A stretch of 64,000 nt of DNA, taken from Cognatiyoonia koreensis. Lineage in GTDB: Bacteria > Pseudomonadota > Alphaproteobacteria > Rhodobacterales > Rhodobacteraceae. The notes under the pieces are model-generated. The model did no database searches. It saw nothing but the letters and a program-made list of their open reading frames with translations, and was not told the origin of the DNA. This document shows, in pieces, positions 55,412-63,115 of the stretch; within the stretch, counting starts at the first letter, position 1, and every line of letters begins with the position of its first letter. The position numbers and the translations under genes are program-made. The DNA lies in the NCBI RefSeq assembly GCF_900109295.1, contig NZ_FOIZ01000001.1, positions 124,001-188,000 of the forward strand, written 5' to 3'.

Positions 55412-56532
55412 GCAACAATTGGATCATTCCTGAACGCCTGTTCGATGGTCGCGATTTGCGCGAAGGGTGCGCCATCCGCATTGTAGGCGGTGTCGTGACC
55501 GAAATCATGGAAAGTGGCATGGCACCACCGGACGCTATCAGTTTGGCCGGTTTGCTGTGTCCCGGATTTATTGATGTGCAGGTCAATGGTGGTGGCGGAG
55601 TGCTTCTGAACACAGCACCCGCGTGCGATGGTCTGAAGGCGATAGCTGCGGCGCACAGGCGTTTCGGAACCGTCGCGATTATGCCAACCGTCATCACTGA
55701 TACCCCCGAAACGCTGGAGCGCGCGGTTGCTGCCGTGATCGCGGCGAAGGGTGAGAGGGGCCTTCTGGGCCTGCACATTGAAGGCCCGCATATCGCGAAG
55801 GACAAGCGGGGGACGCACGCGGCAGAGCATGTCAGGCCTATTGATGCCCATACGTTTGATTTGTTGGAAAAGCTGTGCGCTGCTGGCTTGCCCGTGATGA
55901 TCACTATCGCGCCTGAGGCGGCGACCACTGCGCAGATCGCGGACATGGTGGCGCTGGGCGTGATCGTATCGATCGGACATACGAATGCTTCTGCAGCACT
56001 TGTCGCGCAGGCAATTGCGGCCGGCGCGCGATGCGGCACGCATCTGTTCAACGCCATGTCGCAGATGCAGGCGCGCGATGCGGGAGCCGTTGGGGCACTG
56101 ATCAATTCGGAATGTTTTCTTGGCATCATTTGTGACGGACATCACGTTGCGGACGAGATGATCGCGCTCGCCTGTCGGGCGCGCCCGGTCGCTGACCGCA
56201 TGATGCTGGTGTCCGATGCAATGCCCACGGTGGGCGGGCCGGATCGTTTCAGGCTTTATGATCAGACGATCACGCTGGCGAAGGGGCGGCTGGTGAATGA
56301 AGACGGCGCGTTAGCGGGGGCACATACGACCATGGGCGCAAGCCTTCAGCGCCTGATCGCAAACTGCGGTATCGACCGAACAGAGGCGCTGCGCATGGCG
56401 ATCACAAACCCGGCTGAAGCGATCCGTCAGCCCGAGCGTGCGCAGCTGATTGGTGCTGCCATTGATGATGTGGTGGTTCTGGACGAAAGCCTTTGTTTTC
56501 AGCGCTTTCTAAGTGACCAGCTGGCTGGTTAA
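55408..56532 (+). CDS. nagA: N-acetylglucosamine-6-phosphate deacetylase
   Basis: The 374-residue amidohydrolase-fold enzyme removes acetate from GlcNAc-6-phosphate. Metal and active-site segments are GLHIEGPHIAKDKRGTH (Glu ligand), VSIGHTNAS and GTHLFNAMSQM (His ligands) and LVSDAMPTVGGPD (catalytic Asp). It is translationally coupled to the ROK kinase. The deaminase NagB that normally completes the route to fructose-6-phosphate is not in the window. The stop is in a TTAA shared with the convergent GntR gene. Confidence 0.93.
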   Translation: MSNNWIIPERLFDGRDLREGCAIRIVGGVVTEIMESGMAPPDAISLAGLLCPGFIDVQVNGGGGVLLNTAPACDGLKAIAAAHRRFGTVAIMPTVITDTPETLERAVAAVIAAKGERGLLGLHIEGPHIAKDKRGTHAAEHVRPIDAHTFDLLEKLCAAGLPVMITIAPEAATTAQIADMVALGVIVSIGHTNASAALVAQAIAAGARCGTHLFNAMSQMQARDAGAVGALINSECFLGIICDGHHVADEMIALACRARPVADRMMLVSDAMPTVGGPDRFRLYDQTITLAKGRLVNEDGALAGAHTTMGASLQRLIANCGIDRTEALRMAITNPAEAIRQPERAQLIGAAIDDVVVLDESLCFQRFLSDQLAG

Positions 56533-57206
56533 AGCGCATTCAAATGGTGCTTTGCCAAGAGCGCGATTAGGATGCGTTTGGCATTCATCCGGTGTGCGCG
56601 GTGGATGTTGCGCGCCGCCTCTGCTTCGCCGCGCGATATCGCTTCAAAGACGCCACGATGGTCGGCATTGGACTGATCGGGGGCGGGACGCATGTAAAGC
56701 GTGACCATGCGCGCGCGCCGCACTTGATCCGACATCATCGCGGCGATGATCTGCACACGGGAGTTTCCACCAAGACGGACAAGTTCGCTGTGAAAGCGTT
56801 CATCGCTTTTTGCCCATTCTGTGCGGTCGTCACGAGCCAGCGCCAGTTCCATCGCATCGATACTGCGGGCCAGACGGCCAAGGTCCGCCTTTGTATACCC
56901 GCGCCGCGCGGCGTCGGCGGCCGCGAGACTTTCGAGTTCTGTCAGAACGTCATAAATTTCAGCCATATCGCCGGGTGACACGGGCGTGATCCGCACGCCT
57001 TTGCGGGGACGCACCTCGAGCAGGCCTTGCGATTCAAGGATCAGGACCGCTTCGCGGACCGGTGTGCGCGACATGCCAAGTTTCGTTGCAAGTTCGCTTT
57101 CCAGATGGTCCGTTCCCGCACCGAGTTCCCCTGAAAAGATCAGCGCACGCAGCTTGTCCACGGCGATGGTGGAATTAGGTTTTGATTTGCTTCCTGCGGG
57201 GGTCAT
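56529..57206 (-). CDS. GntR family regulator with FCD domain
   Basis: The 225-residue regulator has an N-terminal GntR winged helix (DKLRALIFSGELGAGTDHLE, LATKLGMSRTPVREAVLILESQGLLEVRPRKG) and a helical FCD effector domain (residues about 85-215). ATG 57206 overlaps the stop of the Gfo/Idh gene by four bases, which confirms the start and shows it is the last gene of the minus-strand operon. It probably controls the promoter region at 59311-59496. Confidence 0.93.
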   Translation of the reverse strand: MTPAGSKSKPNSTIAVDKLRALIFSGELGAGTDHLESELATKLGMSRTPVREAVLILESQGLLEVRPRKGVRITPVSPGDMAEIYDVLTELESLAAADAARRGYTKADLGRLARSIDAMELALARDDRTEWAKSDERFHSELVRLGGNSRVQIIAAMMSDQVRRARMVTLYMRPAPDQSNADHRGVFEAISRGEAEAARNIHRAHRMNAKRILIALLAKHHLNAL

Positions 57207-58219
57207 TGGGAAGACACTACCACTTTTTTCTGGTGTTCTGCCGACGAATATATCGCCTGTTCCGTTTTGATCACAATAAGATACGCCGCCGCCGTATTCT
57301 CGAAAGGTGCGAGTCCCTGTAGTGCAGCGATGACGTGGGATTGCAGGTGATAGGTGCAATCCCCCCCAAATGTGCCGGACTTGTCGGGTGCCAGCAGAAC
57401 CTGCGAATCCTGCGAACCGAAGGCGCGCAGATGAACCGACCCGTCCCCAAAGAGGGACAATGTCCCTTTGTCACCTTCGAACAGCCCTTCGCCCATGGTG
57501 CAGCGGGTGTTTTCGGCGGCGTGGTCCAGACAGCGGTTTGCATCGAAAATCGTGCGTACGCCGTTAGGGTGATCGAACAGAAGCACGGCTGCATCCTCGC
57601 CCGCGATCACCGGATTGACCCGCCGCAAATCAGCATAGACAGCGGTTGGGTCGCCAAAGAGATAGCGGAACGTATCGACCCAGTGCACACCGGTTTCATG
57701 GATTAGAAAGCGGTCCATTTTCTGAAAGTAAGGCTGGCGCGCCAAATAGGCGTCGGGCCCTTGGCCATCACCGGGGCGTAGCCGGAACGTCGCCTGCAGC
57801 GGCGTTCCGATGTCGCCGTTGTCGATCGCGGCCTTGATGGTGCGATACCAGGGCTGAAACCGAAAATTTTCGTGGACGATCAGTGTAATGTCCTTTTCGT
57901 CGGCCAGTGCGACTATGTCTTCTGCTTCTGCGAGTGATGTGCAAAAGGGTTTCTGGCAGATGATGGTTTTGATCCCTGCCTTGATCGCCGTGCGGATTGC
58001 CCGTGCGTGACCGGCAGGCGGGATGATGATGTCCAGAAGTTCTGGGGTAGCATGTGACAGCATGTCATCCAGTGCACCGAATGCGGGAGCAGGGGTGGCC
58101 TGTGCCTTGGTCAGATCGGTATCGGCGACCCCGACAAGCGTGGCACCGTCGATACGCTGCCATGCGTCGATGTGGAACTGGCTGAAATAGCCGGCACCAA
58201 GACAACCGACGCGGATCAT
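57203..58219 (-). CDS. Gfo/Idh/MocA family oxidoreductase
   Basis: The 338-residue protein has the N-terminal NAD(P) Rossmann motif VGCLGAGYFSQFHI, the conserved CQKPFCTSLAEAEDIV (EKP-type lysine) and the catalytic ETGVHWVDTFRYLFG histidine/aspartate region. The family oxidises or reduces sugars, inositols and their derivatives. It lies between the beta-decarboxylating dehydrogenase and GntR genes with four-base overlaps on both sides. Confidence 0.92.
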   Translation of the reverse strand: MIRVGCLGAGYFSQFHIDAWQRIDGATLVGVADTDLTKAQATPAPAFGALDDMLSHATPELLDIIIPPAGHARAIRTAIKAGIKTIICQKPFCTSLAEAEDIVALADEKDITLIVHENFRFQPWYRTIKAAIDNGDIGTPLQATFRLRPGDGQGPDAYLARQPYFQKMDRFLIHETGVHWVDTFRYLFGDPTAVYADLRRVNPVIAGEDAAVLLFDHPNGVRTIFDANRCLDHAAENTRCTMGEGLFEGDKGTLSLFGDGSVHLRAFGSQDSQVLLAPDKSGTFGGDCTYHLQSHVIAALQGLAPFENTAAAYLIVIKTEQAIYSSAEHQKKVVVSSQ

Positions 58220-59310
58220 GTCTGCGTCAAAAGCGCGTCGCCGATGGCGGCCGCCGCTTGCGCTGTCGTTGCCGTGCCGCCAAGGTCAGGCGTGACATCG
58301 GCGCGCCTTGCTACCTGCGCATCAACCGCCGTGCGCAGGCGCTGGGCATCGGTATTCATCGCAGACACGCCGTGTTTCGTACCAAGCCAGTCCAGCATCA
58401 TCGCTGCCGACAGGATCATCGCGAACGGGTTCGCCTTGCCCTGACCGGCGATATCGGGCGCAGATCCGTGGCACGGCTGGAACACAGCGTTCTTCAGTCC
58501 GATATCCGCCGAGGGGGCAAGGCCCAGACCGCCCATCAGACCTGCCCCGAGATCTGAAAGGATATCGCCGAACATGTTTTCCGTTACCAGCACGTCGAAA
58601 TCCCACGGTTTTTGCACCATCCAGAGGGCGGTTGCGTCAACATAGGCGTGATCGGCCTTCAGGTCTGGGTGCTTTGCGGCCTCTGCATCGAAGATTTCGC
58701 GAAAGAAGGCGAATGCGCGAAACACGTTCGCCTTATCAACACAGGTCACGCGGCCCGACCCACGCCCTTGATGTTTGCGCTCTGCGGCGAGGTTGAAGGC
58801 GAAGGCAAACAACAACTCGGATACGTCCCGCGTGATCCGCAGGGTTTCGCGTGCTTCGTCGTGGGTCACTTCGCCCTTGCCTTGCGTATAAAACAAACCT
58901 TCTGTGCTTTCGCGGATCAGGACGAAGTCGATGGACCTGCCCGCTGCCATCTTCAGCGGGGTCAGCCCGCCTTCGCTGACACGCACCGGACGCACCCCCG
59001 CAAAAAGATTGAAAGCCTTCCGCAAATCAATCTGTGGCGAGATTTCTGTCCCGTCGGGATAGCGCACATGGGGCAACCCCATGGCAGACAGCAGGATCGC
59101 GTCTGCGCTTTGCGCGGATGCGAGCGACGCCGCGGGAAGGCTTTCACCGGTCTTGGCATAATGGGCCGCACCAGCTGGCAGCTTCAGAAACGTGAAATCA
59201 TAAGCGCCAGACGCTTGCGCAAGATCACACAATAGCGCGACTGTCGGTTCCATGATTTCAGGCCCGATACCATCACCTTCGAAAACAGCGATCTCGAAAT
59301 TTTTTGCCAT
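58216..59310 (-). CDS. Isocitrate/isopropylmalate/tartrate dehydrogenase family enzyme
   Basis: The 364-residue product is a metal-dependent beta-decarboxylating hydroxyacid dehydrogenase: AVFEGDGIGPEIM at the start, the substrate arginines in RESTEGLFY, the Lys/Asp region CVDKANVFRAF and VTENMFGDILSDLGAGLMGG, and HGSAPDIAGQGKANPFA for NAD. The pattern fits the tartrate/3-isopropylmalate-like group rather than LeuB itself, given the catabolic neighbours. It is the first gene of the minus-strand operon. Confidence 0.9.
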   Translation of the reverse strand: MAKNFEIAVFEGDGIGPEIMEPTVALLCDLAQASGAYDFTFLKLPAGAAHYAKTGESLPAASLASAQSADAILLSAMGLPHVRYPDGTEISPQIDLRKAFNLFAGVRPVRVSEGGLTPLKMAAGRSIDFVLIRESTEGLFYTQGKGEVTHDEARETLRITRDVSELLFAFAFNLAAERKHQGRGSGRVTCVDKANVFRAFAFFREIFDAEAAKHPDLKADHAYVDATALWMVQKPWDFDVLVTENMFGDILSDLGAGLMGGLGLAPSADIGLKNAVFQPCHGSAPDIAGQGKANPFAMILSAAMMLDWLGTKHGVSAMNTDAQRLRTAVDAQVARRADVTPDLGGTATTAQAAAAIGDALLTQT

Positions 59311-59376
59311 GATGTATCCTTGTGCAGCGCCTATTCATGTCCGGATAGACTATCTTTCGTCACGCGACCTCACTAA

Positions 59377-59396
59377 CGTATTTATTAATGCATACG
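59377..59396. promoter_or_regulatory. Candidate GntR operator in the divergent promoter region
   Basis: The 186-bp gap between the dehydrogenase and monooxygenase genes contains CGTAT (59377-59381) and ATACG (59392-59396) as inverted arms, and the right half read on the minus strand gives ATTGCGTATGCATT, close to the TTGTATACAA-like sites of FCD regulators. A TTGACA begins at 59401. The assignment to the GntR protein at 56529 is inferred from position. Confidence 0.4.
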
Positions 59397-59496
59397 CAAT
59401 TTGACAAGACGTGATTCTCAGGCGGGCATCACGTCTTTCATCACTGTCGCTGAACCGCCATACTCACGACAGACAGGATCGGGGGAGGCGGATCAA

Positions 59497-59787
59497 GTGT
59501 TTGCAGTTTGTGTCACGTTCAGGATCAAACCAGAACATCTGGACGAATTCATGCCAATCATGCGCGCCAATGCTGCGACGTCTTTGGCCAGCGAACCGGA
59601 TTGCCACTGCTTTGACGTACTGACCGACCCTGATCGCCCTGATGAGGTTTTTCTATACGAACTTTACAATGATGCTGATGCCTTTCAATTCCATCTTGAT
59701 AGCAGCCACTTTCGATCGTTCGACGGGGCGACCGCCAAAATGATCGAGTCAAAGGACGTGCTGACCTATCGCGGAGTCGCAAGATGA
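59497..59787 (+). CDS. Antibiotic-biosynthesis-monooxygenase-fold (ABM) protein
   Basis: The 96-residue product starts at GTG 59497, chosen for the very strong ribosome site GGGGGAGGCGGATCAA; an in-frame upstream frame to 59401 would add an untypical extension. The ABM pattern is CVTFRIKPEHLDEFMPIM and FLYELYNDADAFQFHLDSSHF. Members include cofactor-free quinol monooxygenases and isomerase-like dimers (LsrG, YgiN). It overlaps the metallo-hydrolase gene by four bases. Confidence 0.87.
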   Translation: MFAVCVTFRIKPEHLDEFMPIMRANAATSLASEPDCHCFDVLTDPDRPDEVFLYELYNDADAFQFHLDSSHFRSFDGATAKMIESKDVLTYRGVAR

Positions 59788-60581
59788 GCGTGTGGGAGGT
59801 ACATGCCGTCAAGTATGCGGACCGGAATGGACGGACCCGCGCAGACAGTTTCATTTTCGATGATAACCACGACCAGCCCCACGCCATGGATTATTTCATG
59901 TGGGTCCTGCGCAAGGGTAGCGAGACCATTCTTGTCGATACCGGTTATGACGCAGCAGAAGCCGAAACGCGCGCACGGCCCATACGTATGGAACCGGCGG
60001 AGGCGCTGCGTCCGCTTGGGATTGCGCCCGATGATATCACGACCCTGATTGTTACCCATCTGCATTATGACCACGCTGGCGGTCTGCACCTGTTTCCGAA
60101 TGCGACGCTGCATATGCAAGCCGCCGAAATGGCCTATGCCACGGGTCCGTGCATGTGCCATGACACGTTGCGCATGCCATTCACGGCAGATCATGTCTGT
60201 GAAGCGGTCAAGCGGCTTTATGCGGGCAAGGTCGTCTTTCATGACGGTGACGCCGAAGTCGCGGATGGTGTCACGGTGCACTGCATCGGAGGCCATTCGC
60301 GCGGATTGCAGGCGGTGCGCGTGCGCACGGATGCAGGCTGGCTGGTCCTGGCTTCGGACGCGGCGCATTTCTACGAGAACCAGCGCTTGCGCAAACCCTT
60401 TCCCATCGTGGTGGACCTGCAGAACATGCTGGATGGTTTTGCCACACTCGACAGACTTGCCAGCCACCCCGACCTGATCATTCCGGGGCATGATCCACTT
60501 GTGCGCAAGGCGTTCCCGCAAGATATCGCGGACCATATCGTGCGGCTTGATAAGGGTCCGACCGGCAGGATCGATATCTAG
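59784..60581 (+). CDS. Metallo-beta-lactamase-fold hydrolase (AHL-lactonase-like)
   Basis: The 265-residue hydrolase has the dinuclear zinc motif THLHYDHAGG (His92, His94, Asp96, His97), a third ligand in CIGGHSRG, the bridging Asp in LASDAAHFYEN and the distal His in IIPGHDPLVRK. This is the pattern of the N-acyl homoserine lactonase group (AiiA-like), but many members open other lactones. Coupling to an ABM protein and position opposite a sugar dehydrogenase operon suggest a lactone from carbohydrate oxidation as much as quorum quenching. Confidence 0.9.
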   Translation: MSVWEVHAVKYADRNGRTRADSFIFDDNHDQPHAMDYFMWVLRKGSETILVDTGYDAAEAETRARPIRMEPAEALRPLGIAPDDITTLIVTHLHYDHAGGLHLFPNATLHMQAAEMAYATGPCMCHDTLRMPFTADHVCEAVKRLYAGKVVFHDGDAEVADGVTVHCIGGHSRGLQAVRVRTDAGWLVLASDAAHFYENQRLRKPFPIVVDLQNMLDGFATLDRLASHPDLIIPGHDPLVRKAFPQDIADHIVRLDKGPTGRIDI

Positions 60582-60791
60582 GATGCGGCGCTTCAAAATG
60601 TGCGCAAACATAGAAGCTGTTAAGACATAATAAACCATTCTGGCTGATGCTTAAAACTCGCCGACTTGTTGGTCGGGTTTCAGGTGTTGCCAGTCTGACA
60701 TCACGGAAATCGAACTAATTTCCGGGTCTATTCAGGAAACCTGATTCTCTTCTATCAATGTCTGGCTGGGGGCGCAGTCGAAGGATTGACC

Positions 60792-61697
60792 ATGCGAAGT
60801 TTGCTGACCGCGGCCATCATATTTCTGTCTGTCCTTGCATCTGAAGCCGCAGCCGAACAGCGCGAAGCAATCGGTACAGGGCGTCTGTTTACCAACGACT
60901 ATTTCGGCGATCAGCGCGATCGTTGGCGCACCGGCAGTTACGTCCTTAGTCACCTGCGGAGTCCTGCCCCTTATGATGGTCAACCGCGCCCGTTCGGCGA
61001 TATTATCGAATACCGGTTCAGAGGCGAAATCATTGCGCCGCAAACCGGTGGCAACAATGAAGGCATGCGCCCCTATGTCGGCGCGCTTTCCCTGGGCGCG
61101 CATACGCATTTCGGATTTGGTGGTTCGCTGGCAAGCCTTGGTGCGGATGTCACTGCGATTGGGCCACAAACAGGACTCGACCGTTTTCAGGAAACTTTCC
61201 ACGAGGCGTTCAGCCTCCCGCTCCCCTCGCGTCGCAACCAGCTTGACGATGAGGTTTTCATAAGCGGAACAGCTGCGCTGTCGCACCTGATACTACTTGG
61301 CGATGATGTGACCTTGCGCCCGTTCGCAGAAGCACAGGTCGGCGTTGAGGATATCGTGCGAGTGGGGGGCGACGTCATCATCGGGGCCGTCGGGCAAGAA
61401 GATCTGATGCTGCGGGATGTTGTAACTGGGCAACTCTATCGGGGGACGACAAGCGCGGGATTTGGGCCGTCCATCATGGTTGGTGCCGATATTGCCGCCG
61501 TGGGCGATAGCGCATATTTGCCTGCCGACAGCGGTTATGTTGCGTCTGAAACGCGCACACGGGCTAGGGCTGGTGTGCATTATCAGGTGTCAGAGGATAT
61601 CTCGTTCTTCTACGGGATGACATATCTGTCCGAAGAATTCGAAGGCCAGCCCGAAGGGCAAGTGCTTGGATCACTGAAACTGAACTTCAACTTCTAA
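60792..61697 (+). CDS. LpxR-like outer-membrane lipid A deacylase
   Basis: The 301-residue protein has a signal peptide (MRSLLTAAIIFLSVLASEAAAE) and a beta-barrel build ending in phenylalanine (LGSLKLNFNF). The LpxR signatures are RLFTNDYFGDQRDRWRTGSY (Asn35-Asp36 and the DR pair) and RFQETFHEAFSLP followed by NQLDDE, matching the catalytic His and neighbouring residues of the Salmonella 3'-O-deacylase family. ATG 60792 follows AAGGATTGACC. It is the first of three envelope-related genes at the right end. The 210-bp gap before it holds nothing I recognise. Confidence 0.85.
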   Translation: MRSLLTAAIIFLSVLASEAAAEQREAIGTGRLFTNDYFGDQRDRWRTGSYVLSHLRSPAPYDGQPRPFGDIIEYRFRGEIIAPQTGGNNEGMRPYVGALSLGAHTHFGFGGSLASLGADVTAIGPQTGLDRFQETFHEAFSLPLPSRRNQLDDEVFISGTAALSHLILLGDDVTLRPFAEAQVGVEDIVRVGGDVIIGAVGQEDLMLRDVVTGQLYRGTTSAGFGPSIMVGADIAAVGDSAYLPADSGYVASETRTRARAGVHYQVSEDISFFYGMTYLSEEFEGQPEGQVLGSLKLNFNF

Positions 61698-61813
61698 ACA
61701 AAAAGTTAACGGTTGAAGCGGGCGCATCTTGATTGATGCGAATCCAGCTTGATACGGTGCTGGCACAAATCCGCGCGTCAATGACGCGGAACGAATGAGG
61801 CAGAGTATCAGGC

Positions 61814-62875
61814 ATGAAAACGGGCTTTCGAGGCACGTTCGTCATCTCCTGGACGCAAACGGAACTGGACGGGCAGCAATCCCCGCCGGTTGCCGATCTG
61901 GGTCCTGGCCGTTCATGGTCATGGACCGGTGAAGCTGTGCGCGTCGATGGGCCAAGCGGTGTATTGCCGCTGGGCATGTCCGAGGGTGAGGCAGACCTAC
62001 GCAAACGCGCCGCGCTGACGGTGCGCCGTTTGCTGCTGTCAATGCAGACGGACACGTCGCGGCTGGACCGCGTCGTTTTGCAGGATCCGCTTTTTGATAA
62101 GAATTTCGTTGTGACGGACGGTTTCGACACGTGGACGGTCGCCGTTGTGAGTTGCGGGGCAGGGCGCAAGCCGCTTTTGATGTTCCAAGGGGAAATTCCA
62201 CCGCGGGCGCGCGAACTATGGGTCGTGCGCGACAATATCGGCGCACGCCTGCGGTCCGAGGCACAACAACGTCCGGGCGGTGTCATCTGCTTTACGCCGG
62301 GCACGATGATCCTGACCGATCAGGGCCCCCGCGACGTTGCGTCGTTGCGCGAAGGGGACAAGATCCAGACAAAGGACAATGGTGTTTCTGAAATCCTGTG
62401 GCTTGGCCAGCGTCATGTCACCGGCGCAAGGCTGATGGCGATGCCAGCACTTGTTCCGGTGCGGTTGCGCGCCGGTGCGCTTGAAAAAGATGTGCCCGAT
62501 GCGGGGCTGCTTGTCTCTCCCGATCACCGGATGGTGCTTAGGGGGCCACGTGCGCGCGCCTTGTTCAGTGCGGACGAGGTGCTGGTACCAGCGCGCGATC
62601 TGGTGAACGATCATACCGTTATCCGCGACCACGCCGTCAAGGCTGTGACCTATATTCACATGCTCTTGCCACAGCACGAGATCGTTTTTGCCAATGGCGT
62701 TGCGACCGAGAGCTTTCATCCGGCAAGTGCTGCGCTCGCGACGATGCAGGCTGATGAAAAAGATCGGCTTTTTGATCGCATCCCGGACGTTCGCAGGAAC
62801 GTTGATGCCTATGGCGGATATGCCCGCCGCGTACTGAGCAAAAGCGAAACAGCAATCTTGCGCCACTACGCCTGA
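61814..62875 (+). CDS. Hint-domain protein
   Basis: The 353-residue protein has an N-terminal part of about 155 residues of unknown fold, then a Hint (hedgehog/intein-type) domain beginning VICFTPGTMILTDQGPRDVASL and continuing through LLVSPDHRMVLRGPRA to IVFANGVATESF. Hint_2 domains in Rhodobacteraceae are often found in secreted or surface proteins and may self-cleave at the Cys. No signal peptide is seen. ATG 61814 lies 116 bp after the LpxR-like gene. Confidence 0.87.
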   Translation: MKTGFRGTFVISWTQTELDGQQSPPVADLGPGRSWSWTGEAVRVDGPSGVLPLGMSEGEADLRKRAALTVRRLLLSMQTDTSRLDRVVLQDPLFDKNFVVTDGFDTWTVAVVSCGAGRKPLLMFQGEIPPRARELWVVRDNIGARLRSEAQQRPGGVICFTPGTMILTDQGPRDVASLREGDKIQTKDNGVSEILWLGQRHVTGARLMAMPALVPVRLRAGALEKDVPDAGLLVSPDHRMVLRGPRARALFSADEVLVPARDLVNDHTVIRDHAVKAVTYIHMLLPQHEIVFANGVATESFHPASAALATMQADEKDRLFDRIPDVRRNVDAYGGYARRVLSKSETAILRHYA

Positions 62876-62940
62876 TCCACTGTCTGCGCGTCCGCGGTGA
62901 CACATTTGCAATTTTTCCCCGTCACGCAAGCAGTGGAAAC

Positions 62941-62957
62941 CACAACCACATGTTGTG
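62941..62957. promoter_or_regulatory. Inverted repeat upstream of the secreted repeat protein
   Basis: In the 240-bp gap after the Hint gene, CACAAC (62941-62946) and GTTGTG (62952-62957) are perfect inverted arms with a 5-base spacer. The gap is richer in A and T than its surroundings and probably holds the promoter of the next gene. The function of the repeat is a guess. Confidence 0.35.
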
Positions 62958-63115
62958 ATTTCAATCCAATTTGCTACACATGGCGGTATCAGACGACCGC
63001 TGTACGGCGCATCTCGTATCAGCAGCAAGACCATATGCAGGGATTGTGAAATCATTTCACGGGCTTGCGCGACGCGGCTTGATCTGACGCGAAAGACGTC
63101 AGGCAAGGGGGAACA

